Assembly: GCA_959599915.1 (NCBI GenBank) | Contig: CAUGJE010000009.1 | Coordinates: 20,497 to 84,496, forward strand | Direction of reading: 5' to 3' | DNA from: an uncultured Collinsella sp. | GTDB lineage: Bacteria; Actinomycetota; Coriobacteriia; Coriobacteriales; Coriobacteriaceae | Length of the DNA stretch: 64,000 nt | Shown here: piece after piece, positions 52,926 to 60,989 of the stretch | Layout: each line of letters starts with the position of its first letter | Numbering within the stretch: position 1 is the stretch's first letter | Notes under the pieces: model-generated | The model's database searches: none | The model's input: the letters and a program-made list of their open reading frames with translations, nothing else | Told to the model about the DNA's origin: nothing | Made by a program: the position numbers and the translations under genes

Positions 52926-52989
52926 GAGAGTGGATAATCTTCCACTTTGAGCTTGAATGCAGGCTCAAACCGGGAGAGTATCCACTCTC
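52926..52989. repeat. 64-bp palindrome left of the mobile element
   Basis: GAGAGTGGATA (52926-52936) and TATCCACTCTC (52979-52989) are perfect 11-bp outer arms; TTTGAGC (52946-52952) and GCTCAAA (52963-52969) are inner arms. It lies after pdxT, with no long T-run. Possibly a transcript end or a REP-like element. Confidence 0.65.
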
Positions 52990-53012
52990 GTTCTATTTAG
53001 TCGTTGTAGTCG

Positions 53013-53056
53013 TTGGGGACGTTCTTAAACGACTAGTCAAACAAGAACGTCCCCAA
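53013..53056. repeat. 44-bp palindrome with GGGGAC arms
   Basis: TTGGGGACGTTCTT (53013-53026) and AAGAACGTCCCCAA (53043-53056), 14-bp perfect arms around a 16-base centre containing ACTAGT. This is the last sequence with Collinsella-like character before the AT-richer recombinase promoter, so the left junction of the mobile element is probably just to its right. Confidence 0.65.
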
Positions 53057-53064
53057 AGGGTCAC

Positions 53065-53107
53065 TATAATAAGGATAGAAAGGTCGTGAAAATACAAAAC
53101 AGGAGGT
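53065..53107 (+). promoter_or_regulatory. -10 box and ribosome binding site of the recombinase gene
   Basis: TATAAT (53065-53070) has no good -35 at the usual spacing, where the palindrome lies instead. AGGAGGT (53101-53107) sits 7 bases before the ATG. Confidence 0.5.
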
Positions 53108-53114
53108 TACACAC

Positions 53115-55475
53115 ATGAGGAAGCAGGAGCAAAAGGGTAAAATCACAGCATTGTACGAAAGGTTATCTCACGACGATGGGCGGTCTGACGAGAGCGTGTC
53201 CGTAGAAAATCAAAAGCGCATCCTGGAGGACTACGCCCGAAAAAATGGCTTCACTAATGTCCGCCACTTCACCGATGACGGGGTGCGGGGAACGACCTTC
53301 AAGCGGCCCGGCCTGGACGCTATGGTGGACGAGATACGGGCCGGAAATGTGGCTACCGTCATTGTCAAAGACCAGAGCAGAATAGGCCGTGACGTGGTGG
53401 AGGTCGGCTTGCTCAAACGCACCTTTGACGAGTACAACGTCCGCTTTATCGCCGCCAATGACAACCTGGACACCGCCAATGGATTTGATATTATGTCCAT
53501 CTTCCGGGATGTGATAAATGAGTGGTACGTTGCTGACACCAGCCGCAAAATCAAGACCGTTTTCAAGTCCAGAATGGAAAAGGGCCTGCGCTGTTCGGGG
53601 GCCGTCCCCTATGGCTATCTCGCCTCAAAAGAAGAAAAGGGCGAGTGGGTGATCGACGAGGAAGCTGCCGCCGTTGTGCGCCGCATCTTTCAGATGGTCA
53701 TGGACGGTCAGAGCGTCAACGGCATCGCCCGAACGCTGCGGGCCGAGCAAATCCCCATCCCTTCCGAACACTGGAAGCGTATCGGCTGTCCTGTTCGAGC
53801 CAACAGCTACCGCGACCCCTACGCATGGTCTGCCACCACCCTGGGTTATATTCTTAAAAGGCCGGAGTACCTGGGGCGCAAGGTGCTGGGCAAGACTGTC
53901 TGTGAGAACTACAAGACTAAAAGCACCCGCAGGACAATGCCAGAGGAACAATTTGTATTTGAGGGAGCCGTCCCCGCCATCATTGACGAAGAAACGTGGC
54001 ACAATGTTCAGCGTTTGCGGGAAACCAAGCGCCGGACACCCAAGCGGAGTAATGCCCCTAACCGTTTAACCGGACTGCTCTACTGTGCCGACTGCGGCGC
54101 AAAGCTGACCCACCACAACAGTCTTGTCCAAGGCAAGTACATTGACGATGCTTTCACCTGTTCCAGATACCGGGCACCTATGGAGGATTGCACCATTCAC
54201 TATGTTGCCACGCAAAAGCTGGAAGCGGCGATCCTCTCCGCCATCCAGCGGATAAGCTGGTATGTCCGCAACAACGAGCAGGAGTTTGTTCAGCGGGTTC
54301 GAAAGGCATCCAGTCTGCGCCAGGAGGAAGCAGTCAAGGATTGCCGGAAACAGATTGTCCAGGCGAAGAAGCGCCACGCCGAACTGGACGGACTGGTGAA
54401 GAAGCTGTACGAGGCCAACGCCACGGGCAAGCTGCCGGATAAGCATTTCAGCCGTCTCCTTGCCGAGTATGACGAGGAACAGGCCGCGCTGGAAGCCTCC
54501 ATGACGGAGTGGCAGGGCTTGCTGGACAACTGGAACGCCGACCGGGTGAGAATGACGGAGTTTATCGACCTTGCCAAGCGGTACACCGATTTTTCGGAAC
54601 TGACTACGCCCATTCTCAATGAGTTTATCGAGAAAATCGTTGTCCATGAGGGCAACGGACGGGGAAAGCAGCGCCGTCAGCGGTTAGATTTCTATTTCAA
54701 TTTCATTGGCGCGTTTGAGGTTCCCGCCGACATTGTGACCCCGATGGAGCAGGAGGAAGAACGCCGCCAGCAGGAGGAACAGGCAGAGAAAGAGGAACGC
54801 TCCCAGGTGCTTGCCCAGGTTCGGTATGAGAGGTACAAGCAGGAGCGCCGGGAGTTTACCGCGAGGAAGCGGGCGGGCCTGTTGACCCCGGAGGAACAGG
54901 CGGAGGAAGAACGGCGGTTAGAGCGCAATCGGGCCTATCAGCAGAAGCAACGCGACAAGAAAAAGGCCAGTCAGCCAGAGAAGCCTCGCAAACGCTCACT
55001 GAAGGAACTCGCCAAGCTGGATGGAGCCGATCTCACCCCGGAGGAAGCGGAGCGGCTTGCGGCGCACCGCCAGAAGAAAGCCGAGCAGCACAAAGCGTGG
55101 CGTGACAGGCAGAAGTCCGCACAGCCCCCGAAGCCCCAACAGCGGACGTTGAAAGAACTTGCCAGATGTGCCGAGGCAGGTTTGCCTCTCACCCTAGAAG
55201 AAGCGGAACGGCTGGAAGCCCATCGCAATCGGAAAAAGGCGGCTTTGCAGGATTTGAAAGCCCGCGCCGAAACCGACCCGGTAGCGGCGGCAGAGTTGGC
55301 GCAGCAGAGAGCGCAACAGTCAGAAGCGGTAAAGAAGTCCCGTCAGAAAATGTATGCGGACGCTGCCGCCGGAGATCCCGAAGCCCAGGCCCGGTATGAA
55401 CGTATGCTTGCCGCGAGGCGGGAGAACTACCACAGGAAGAAACAGGCAGAAGCCGAAGCTGCTCAAGTCAGCTAA
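53115..55475 (+). CDS. Large serine recombinase (TndX/TnpX type) with extended C-terminus
   Basis: A 786-residue recombinase. The resolvase domain (about 10-160) has YERLSHDDG with the catalytic Ser, VENQKRILEDYA and IVKDQSRIGRD. The recombinase domain follows (GAVPYGYLASKEE, about 160-290), then a zinc ribbon (LLYCADCGAKL, CSRYR...C) and a coiled coil. The C-terminal 240 residues, beyond the usual end at about 550, are highly charged and contain two related blocks (KRSLKELAKLDGADLTPEEA.., RTLKELARCAEAGLPLTLEE..). Codon use is unlike its neighbours. It would excise and insert a mobile element; the closest are clostridial Tn5397-like TndX proteins. Confidence 0.93.
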   Translation: MRKQEQKGKITALYERLSHDDGRSDESVSVENQKRILEDYARKNGFTNVRHFTDDGVRGTTFKRPGLDAMVDEIRAGNVATVIVKDQSRIGRDVVEVGLLKRTFDEYNVRFIAANDNLDTANGFDIMSIFRDVINEWYVADTSRKIKTVFKSRMEKGLRCSGAVPYGYLASKEEKGEWVIDEEAAAVVRRIFQMVMDGQSVNGIARTLRAEQIPIPSEHWKRIGCPVRANSYRDPYAWSATTLGYILKRPEYLGRKVLGKTVCENYKTKSTRRTMPEEQFVFEGAVPAIIDEETWHNVQRLRETKRRTPKRSNAPNRLTGLLYCADCGAKLTHHNSLVQGKYIDDAFTCSRYRAPMEDCTIHYVATQKLEAAILSAIQRISWYVRNNEQEFVQRVRKASSLRQEEAVKDCRKQIVQAKKRHAELDGLVKKLYEANATGKLPDKHFSRLLAEYDEEQAALEASMTEWQGLLDNWNADRVRMTEFIDLAKRYTDFSELTTPILNEFIEKIVVHEGNGRGKQRRQRLDFYFNFIGAFEVPADIVTPMEQEEERRQQEEQAEKEERSQVLAQVRYERYKQERREFTARKRAGLLTPEEQAEEERRLERNRAYQQKQRDKKKASQPEKPRKRSLKELAKLDGADLTPEEAERLAAHRQKKAEQHKAWRDRQKSAQPPKPQQRTLKELARCAEAGLPLTLEEAERLEAHRNRKKAALQDLKARAETDPVAAAELAQQRAQQSEAVKKSRQKMYADAAAGDPEAQARYERMLAARRENYHRKKQAEAEAAQVS

Positions 55476-55486
55476 CGTAGATACAG

Positions 55487-55523
55487 AAAACGCCAGGGAC
55501 AACGATAGTCCGTGGCGTTTTTG
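55487..55523 (+). terminator. Terminator after the recombinase gene
   Basis: AAAACGCCAGGGAC/GTCCGTGGCGTTTTT stem with one mismatch pair and a 7-base loop, then TTTTG. Confidence 0.88.
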
Positions 55524-55526
55524 TCA

Positions 55527-56471
55527 TTACTGCCGTTCCAGCAAATCCATATATTTCTGACGTTCGCCCTCCGGGACTTTCAGCGCCGCCATAGCCTGTT
55601 CAATGGTCAGCCCCATCGTTTCCATGAGGTTTTTGATAGAGGACAAGATACCTTTAGCAACGCCTTTTTCCTCAACGCCCTTGCTCAAATTACACATGAC
55701 CGACACCTCCCTTTCCATTGTCTGCGTCATTTGAATGTCGTAATCGTCCTGCAAAATTTTCCGCTTTTCCGCCTCGCTGGTTTCGTTGGAGAGAAGCACA
55801 TCCAGCATCCGCAATACGCCGTCATAATTTGACCCATCCGGCCCGCCAAGGCACAGCATGATGATGGACAGCAAATCATAATTCCTGATGGGTTCTTTGC
55901 CCTCGCCGACCAGATATTCTTCCACCAGCCGATACCGGGTAATGGTGTTCTCTCGATACTGCGGCGGTTTCATGCAAATCCAGATGGAGTAGACCTTCTT
56001 GATTTTCTCATAATGGGAGCCAGTGAACTCCCTGCCGTACTGGGAAGAAATCATGCGGCAACAGTAGTATATGCCACGCTTTATCAGCGGATAGCCGGGG
56101 TAAAAATCGTTCTGGGCCTCCACGTTGATGATGAGGGCAATTTGTTCCTCGGAGTCGGGAACGATGGCGCGGAAGCGAATGTCATAGGTGACTGTCCCCT
56201 CGCGCACCGATTTGTCCTCGGTGTCCATGCCGCTGATGACTGTGCCACCCTCGTCCGGCAGCACCGGGACGGCGGACACCTGGGGTTGGCCCTCAATGTA
56301 CTTCTCGGCAATATCATTGACATCGCAATCCTTGTATTCTTCCAGGCAGGACTTCATAATCCGCGCCAGGATTGCCTTTTCAGACAGGACACGCTTACAG
56401 GCGGCATCATAACCCGCGCTGTCATCTGTGACGTGCAGTCCCTGGGCGATTGTCGTTTTGAGCTCCACCAT
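55527..56471 (-). CDS. Rpn/PDDEXK-type nuclease, mobile element passenger
   Basis: A 314-residue protein of the Rpn/PD-(D/E)XK nuclease-transposase group. The core is VTYDIRFRAIVPDSEEQIALIINVEAQND (D...ExQ, about 100-125), then YPLIKRGIYYCCRMISSQY and KKVYSIWICMKPP, and the C-terminal KVPEGERQKYMDLLERQ. Such proteins accompany mobile elements in Firmicutes and may increase recombination. AGAAGGTGAGG is just before ATG 56471; an upstream in-frame start is less likely. Confidence 0.85.
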   Translation of the reverse strand: MVELKTTIAQGLHVTDDSAGYDAACKRVLSEKAILARIMKSCLEEYKDCDVNDIAEKYIEGQPQVSAVPVLPDEGGTVISGMDTEDKSVREGTVTYDIRFRAIVPDSEEQIALIINVEAQNDFYPGYPLIKRGIYYCCRMISSQYGREFTGSHYEKIKKVYSIWICMKPPQYRENTITRYRLVEEYLVGEGKEPIRNYDLLSIIMLCLGGPDGSNYDGVLRMLDVLLSNETSEAEKRKILQDDYDIQMTQTMEREVSVMCNLSKGVEEKGVAKGILSSIKNLMETMGLTIEQAMAALKVPEGERQKYMDLLERQ

Positions 56472-56604
56472 CCTCACCTTCTTTCGTTTCATTCTACCAC
56501 AGCTTTGCCAGCGCGTCCACTTCTTTTTTGAAAAGAGTTGCGTATGGCGTATACACGAGAGAGATATGGAGGTGCAGTGACAGAAAAAATTTATCTTAAC
56601 AGGG

Positions 56605-56633
56605 TTGCTTTTGGGAATTTGATATGCTATACT
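56605..56633 (+). promoter_or_regulatory. Promoter of the tetracycline-type leader
   Basis: TTGCTT (56605-56610), a 17-base spacer and TATACT (56628-56633) in AT-rich DNA. The transcript would start at about 56640 and run through the leader peptide and attenuator into the chimeric ORF and the ABC genes. Confidence 0.75.
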
Positions 56634-56663
56634 ATAAAAATCCAAGCAAAGGAGTTTATCAAT

Positions 56664-56687
56664 ATGCGGCAAGGTATTCTTAAATAA
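56664..56687 (+). CDS. Leader peptide of a ribosomal-protection tet gene
   Basis: ATG CGG CAA GGT ATT CTT AAA TAA encodes MRQGILK, preceded by AAAGGAG. A short leader peptide of this kind stands before tet(O)/tet(W)-type genes and is part of the attenuation control. It is intact here although the resistance gene behind it is not. Confidence 0.7.
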   Translation: MRQGILK

Positions 56688-56836
56688 AATTTGATAATGG
56701 GAACAAAGACAAACGTCCTCAAGGAGAGGGCTTGGTTTTTGTACCCAATTTAAGAATACTTTTGCCTTTTCATTTCATATCGTGATAGACAACGGCCAGC
56801 CTTGGCCGCAGTTTTCATGTGTGTCCTACCTATCAT

Positions 56837-56871
56837 CCCCAGCGGTAAAAGTATTTGTCGCTGGGGATTTT
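56837..56871 (+). terminator. Attenuator terminator of the tet-type leader
   Basis: CCCCAGCG/CGCTGGGG stem with a 14-base loop is followed by ATTTTT, 36 bases before the chimeric start codon. In tet leaders such a hairpin stops transcription unless ribosomes stall upstream. An upstream partner for an antiterminator was not determined. The block 56472-56906 has no further gene. Confidence 0.75.
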
Positions 56872-56906
56872 TGCGCCCTTCTGGGCCTTGTATGGAGGAC
56901 AATCAT

Positions 56907-57149
56907 ATGAAAATCATCAATATTGGCATTCTTGCTCATGTAGACGCAGGTAAGACGACCTTGACGGAGAGCCTGTTATATACCAGCGGAGCAATCGAGG
57001 CGCTCGAGCCGTGGGAACAGCGCGAGATCATGCGCTTGGTCGGTAAGTTCTCCCATGTTCTTAACGAAGAGTGCGAGGCATTTAAACGGCAAGTGGCCGC
57101 CGAGAACGAGGCTGACGATAAGGGCGAAGGGGAGACATGCGACTCTTAA
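56907..57149 (+). pseudogene. Chimeric ORF: Tet(O/W/32) N-terminus fused to a MarR-like C-terminus
   Basis: An 80-residue ORF. Residues 1-30 (MKIINIGILAHVDAGKTTLT, then ESLLYTSGAI) match the start of ribosomal protection GTPases, with the complete P-loop AHVDAGKT. From residue 31 (DNA about 56997) the sequence turns GC-rich and reads EALEPWEQREIMRLVGKFSHVLNEECEAF, resembling the C-terminal dimerisation helices of MarR-type regulators. Neither parent is functional: no GTPase beyond the first motif, no DNA-binding domain. GGAGG lies 8 bases before the ATG. It overlaps the ABC gene start by 13 bases, as expected for a former marR in that operon. Confidence 0.8.
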
Positions 57150-58873
57150 TGAGATTTATGAGGCCGTATCGCGGGCTGATTGCGGTGACGCTGTTTGTAC
57201 TGCTGATAGATAACGTCGGCACGCTGCTGGTGCCTACAATGTTGGCGAATATGGTCAATACTGGTATCACGACGGGTGATATCGACTACATCTTGCGCAA
57301 CGGCGTGTATATGCTCATCGCGACCGGCATGGCCAGTGGCGGCGCGGTGCTGGGCTGCTATCTTTCGGCCCGTCTGGCGGCCAATGTGGCCTGCGACATT
57401 CGCAACGCCGTCTACGATAAGTCGCTCGAGCTGTCCGCCAGCGACTTTGAGCGCTTTGGTACGGGTTCGATGATCACGCGCTCGCTCAACGACATCAACG
57501 TGATCCAGCAAGCGATCCTGCAGACGATTCAGCTGGTGTTACCGGTACCGTTCTTGGCCGTGGCGGGCATCATCTTTGCCTGGTTTATCGATCCTGCCAT
57601 GGGTACGCTGCTGGGCGTGGTCGTTGCGATCGTGCTGGTGGCGGCGGTCTTTACCGTTGCCAACGCCGCGCCGATCTTTATGCGCCTGCAGAGCTTTATC
57701 GACCGCATGAACGTGGTGCTGCGCGAGAACATCGTGGGCGTGCGCGTCATCCGCGCATTTAACAAGGAGCGCCACGAGGAGCAGCGCCTGGACGAGGTGT
57801 TTAGCGATTATGCAGCCAATGCCATCAAGGTCAACCACCTGTTTGTGGGTCTCGACAGCTCCAGCTTCTTTTTGATGAATATCGCCGAGGTGGCGGTGCT
57901 GTGGGTGGGCGGCAACCGCGTGGGCGTCCATGCCATGCAAATCGGCAGCATCTCGGCCGTGTTGGAGTACGCGATCCTGATCCTGTTCTTTGTGATGATG
58001 GCGCAGATGGTGGTGCTGACGCTTCCGCGCGCCGCGGCGTGCCTCAACCGTGCGCAGCAGGTGCTCGAAATCGAGCCGAGCATCGTGGACGGCAAGGCTA
58101 CGCTGGGCGACGGGGCGCCCGAGTCCGCAGATGGAGCCGACGCGGTGGCCGTGTTCGACCACATGTCGTTCCGTTTTGACGATGCTGACGAGGACACCCT
58201 GCGTGACCTGAGTTTTGCCTGCCGCCGCGGACAGACGACCGCGATCGTGGGCTCGACGGGCTCGGGCAAGTCAACGGTGGCCAAGCTCTTGCTTCGCTTC
58301 CACGATGCCACGAAGGGCGCCATTCGCCTGAACGGCGTCGATCTGCGCGACCTTTCGCAAGACGATATCCGCGGGCGTATCGCCTATGTGCCGCAGAAGG
58401 CATGGCTGTTCTCGGGTACGGTGGCGAGCAACCTGCGGTTTGGTAACGAGGGCGCGACCGAGGCTGACATGCTCCATGCGCTGGAGGTTGCCCAGAGCAC
58501 CTTTGTGCTCGACCAGCCCCAGGGGCTCGATACGCCGGTGGCCCAGGGCGGCACGAACTTCTCGGGTGGTCAGCGCCAGCGTTTGGCAATCGCCCGCGCA
58601 CTCATGAAGCGCGCCGACCTGTATATCTTCGACGACAGTTTTTCGGCCCTGGACTTTAAGACCGATGCGGCACTGCGCCATGCGCTGCAGGACGAGACGT
58701 GCGATGCCGCGGTGCTCATCATCGCCCAGCGCATCTCGACTATTTTGCATGCCGATCAGATTGTGGTGCTCAAAGACGGTGAAGTCGTGGGCCTAGGCAC
58801 GCACGACGAGCTCATGAAAACCTGTGAGGTGTACCGCGCTATCGCGGAATCGCAGATGAAGGGAGGTGAGTAG
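57137..58873 (+). CDS. ABC exporter subunit 1 (multidrug type, degenerate ATP site)
   Basis: A 578-residue half-transporter: six membrane segments (about 10-300) and a C-terminal ATPase. Walker A GSTGSGKST, Q-loop YVPQKAWLF, signature FSGGQRQRLAIARAL and Walker B YIFDDSFSALD. The catalytic Glu after Walker B is replaced by Asp (DD), the mark of the degenerate site in heterodimeric exporters such as TM287/288 or BmrCD. The partner gene follows one base after the stop. The gene starts inside the chimeric ORF, so translation may be coupled to it. Confidence 0.93.
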   Translation: MRLLMRFMRPYRGLIAVTLFVLLIDNVGTLLVPTMLANMVNTGITTGDIDYILRNGVYMLIATGMASGGAVLGCYLSARLAANVACDIRNAVYDKSLELSASDFERFGTGSMITRSLNDINVIQQAILQTIQLVLPVPFLAVAGIIFAWFIDPAMGTLLGVVVAIVLVAAVFTVANAAPIFMRLQSFIDRMNVVLRENIVGVRVIRAFNKERHEEQRLDEVFSDYAANAIKVNHLFVGLDSSSFFLMNIAEVAVLWVGGNRVGVHAMQIGSISAVLEYAILILFFVMMAQMVVLTLPRAAACLNRAQQVLEIEPSIVDGKATLGDGAPESADGADAVAVFDHMSFRFDDADEDTLRDLSFACRRGQTTAIVGSTGSGKSTVAKLLLRFHDATKGAIRLNGVDLRDLSQDDIRGRIAYVPQKAWLFSGTVASNLRFGNEGATEADMLHALEVAQSTFVLDQPQGLDTPVAQGGTNFSGGQRQRLAIARALMKRADLYIFDDSFSALDFKTDAALRHALQDETCDAAVLIIAQRISTILHADQIVVLKDGEVVGLGTHDELMKTCEVYRAIAESQMKGGE

Positions 58874-58874
58874 C

Positions 58875-60878
58875 ATGACCGAGGAGCTCAAGAAGTGGAG
58901 CATCGCCGATGACGCCGCGGCTGCAGAAACAGTCGAGGAGACGGGCGCCACGCCCGACCTGGACGAAGCCGCCAAGGCAGCGGCGGAGCGCGAGGCTCGC
59001 CGCCAGGCACTCTACGAGGAAAACGAGCGCGCCGAGGACGAGCGCGCCCGCGCCGAGGCGGAGCGCATGCGCGACGTTGATGACGAGGACGAGGACGAGA
59101 CGCCCCGCGACACCTGGGCGACGGTGCGCCGCCTGTGGAGCGAGGCCGCCGGCGACCATTGGCGCTTCTATATCGTGTTCGCGAGTATCGTGTTCTATGC
59201 CATCTTTAACACCGCGGCGCCGGCTTACAGCGCCCGCGTGATCGATGAGCTGTGGGGGCACATGAAGCTGGCGTTTGCCAACAACGCTACCTTCAGCATT
59301 ACCTGGGAGAACTGCGGCAGGACCATCTTTATCTACTTTATGATCTGGACCGCCGCTGCCTCGTTCTACGCACTCCAGAGCTTTTTGATGTCGAGCGTTG
59401 CCGAGCGCCTCAACCTGCGCCTGCGCAACCGCATCGCACAAAAGCTCAACCGTCTGCCGCTTGCCTACTTTGACGCGCATCGTCCCGGCGAGGTCGTCAG
59501 CCGTGCGACCAACGACTTGGACAAGATGTCCGAGAGCATGCAACGCGGCCTGCTGCAGCTTCTGGTGTCGATCGGTACCGTGGTGGGCGCCGTGAGCGTG
59601 ATGTTCGTGTTTAGCGTGCCGCTCACGCTCGTCTTTTTGTTCTTTACGGCGTTTTCGCTGCTGGTGACGAAGGTCGTGTCGCGCCGCACGCATGATGTGA
59701 CGGGCGAGCGCCAGGAGTGGGTGTCCAAGATTACGAGCGCGGTCGAGGAGGGCTACTCGGGCCGTCTGGTGATCCGTGCGTTTAACCGCGAGCGCAAGAG
59801 CTCTGCCGAGGTGCACGAGGCTTCGAAGGAGCTGGCGCGCGTGAGCACCAAGGCCGACTTTATGATTAACGCCGTCGGCCCCGCGGTGCGCTTTATCGGC
59901 CGTTTGGCGCAGATCGTGATCGCGCTGGTGGGCTGCAGCATGCTGGTTGCCGGGCATATGACCGTCGGCGTGTTCCAGGCGTTCTTCCAGTTTATCTACG
60001 AGGCGTCCGAGCCCATGACGGAGCTGTCGTTTACCTTTAACTCGCTGCAGAGCGCACTGGCGAGCGCAGAGCGTGTGTTCGACCTGCTCGACGAGCCCGA
60101 GATGGAGGCCGATCCGTTGCCGGTGGCCGCCGCCAAGCTGCCGGGCAAAGTGGAAGGCCGTGTCGCTTTTGAGCATGTGCGCTTTGGCTATTCGCCCGAC
60201 AAGCCGCTTATGCGAGACGTGTCGTTTACCGCCGAGCCGGGTCAGAAGATCGCCGTGGTGGGAACCACGGGCGCGGGTAAGACCACGCTCATCAACCTGC
60301 TCATGCGCTTTTACGAGATCGACGGCGGCCGCATTACCCTCGACGGCGTGGACACGAGCCGCATGGACCGCGGCGAGCTGCGCCAGCAGTTTGGCATGGT
60401 GTTGCAGGACGCTTGGCTATTTGATGGCACCATTGCCGAGAACATCGCCTACGGCTGTCCCGAGGCGACGCGCGAGGAGATTGTCGCGGCCGCACGTGCC
60501 GCACGGGTCGACTTCTTTGTGCGCACTATGCCGCAGGGCTACGACACGCGTGTGGCTAACGATGCCGAGAGCATCAGCCAGGGCCAACGTCAGCTGCTGA
60601 CCATCGCGCGCGTGCTGCTCAACAACCCGGCGATCCTCATCCTGGACGAGGCGACGTCGAGCGTGGACACACGCACCGAGCTCGCCATCGGCCGTGCTAT
60701 GGATGCGCTCATGCGCGGGCGCACGAGCTTTGTGATCGCGCACCGTCTGTCGACGATCGTCGATGCCGACCTCATCCTGGTCATGGATCACGGCAATATC
60801 ATCGAGCAGGGTACGCACAAGGAGCTGCTGGCTGCCGAGGGCGCTTATGCCGACCTCTACCTAAGCCAGTTCGCATAA
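58875..60878 (+). CDS. ABC exporter subunit 2 (multidrug type, canonical ATP site)
   Basis: A 667-residue half-transporter with an acidic/basic cytosolic N-terminal extension of about 90 residues, six membrane segments (about 100-380) and an ATPase domain. Walker A GTTGAGKTT, Walker B LILDEATSSVD with the catalytic Glu, but the signature reads ISQGQRQLL, changed from SGGQ. Together with subunit 1 this gives one full and one degenerate ATP site. ATG 58875 follows GGGAGGTG. Substrate unknown; drug or peptide export is likely. Confidence 0.93.
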   Translation: MTEELKKWSIADDAAAAETVEETGATPDLDEAAKAAAEREARRQALYEENERAEDERARAEAERMRDVDDEDEDETPRDTWATVRRLWSEAAGDHWRFYIVFASIVFYAIFNTAAPAYSARVIDELWGHMKLAFANNATFSITWENCGRTIFIYFMIWTAAASFYALQSFLMSSVAERLNLRLRNRIAQKLNRLPLAYFDAHRPGEVVSRATNDLDKMSESMQRGLLQLLVSIGTVVGAVSVMFVFSVPLTLVFLFFTAFSLLVTKVVSRRTHDVTGERQEWVSKITSAVEEGYSGRLVIRAFNRERKSSAEVHEASKELARVSTKADFMINAVGPAVRFIGRLAQIVIALVGCSMLVAGHMTVGVFQAFFQFIYEASEPMTELSFTFNSLQSALASAERVFDLLDEPEMEADPLPVAAAKLPGKVEGRVAFEHVRFGYSPDKPLMRDVSFTAEPGQKIAVVGTTGAGKTTLINLLMRFYEIDGGRITLDGVDTSRMDRGELRQQFGMVLQDAWLFDGTIAENIAYGCPEATREEIVAAARAARVDFFVRTMPQGYDTRVANDAESISQGQRQLLTIARVLLNNPAILILDEATSSVDTRTELAIGRAMDALMRGRTSFVIAHRLSTIVDADLILVMDHGNIIEQGTHKELLAAEGAYADLYLSQFA

Positions 60879-60879
60879 G

Positions 60880-60907
60880 GTGACAAAGGGTCAGTCCCGC
60901 ATGTCAC
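60880..60907. repeat. Small palindrome after the ABC genes
   Basis: GTGACA (60880-60885) and TGTCAC (60902-60907) around AAGGGTCAGTCCC. Another member of the GGGAC hairpin set, short and imperfect. Confidence 0.4.
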
Positions 60908-60916
60908 ATCGAAAAG

Positions 60917-60953
60917 AAGGCGCGCCGGGAGCGGATTCCCTGGCGCGCCTTTT
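60917..60953. terminator. Bidirectional terminator between ABC genes and cysE
   Basis: AAGGCGCGCC...GGCGCGCCTT stem with inner GGGA/TCCC; T-runs follow on both strands. It serves the plus-strand ABC operon and the minus-strand cysE. Confidence 0.9.
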
Positions 60954-60989
60954 GTGTTGGCGTTCATGCTGTGGCGGTTGCCCGCGGCC

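Noticed and set aside
56907..57149. Working tetracycline resistance gene
   Set aside because: Only 30 of about 640 residues are present; without the remaining GTPase and ribosome-binding domains it cannot protect ribosomes.
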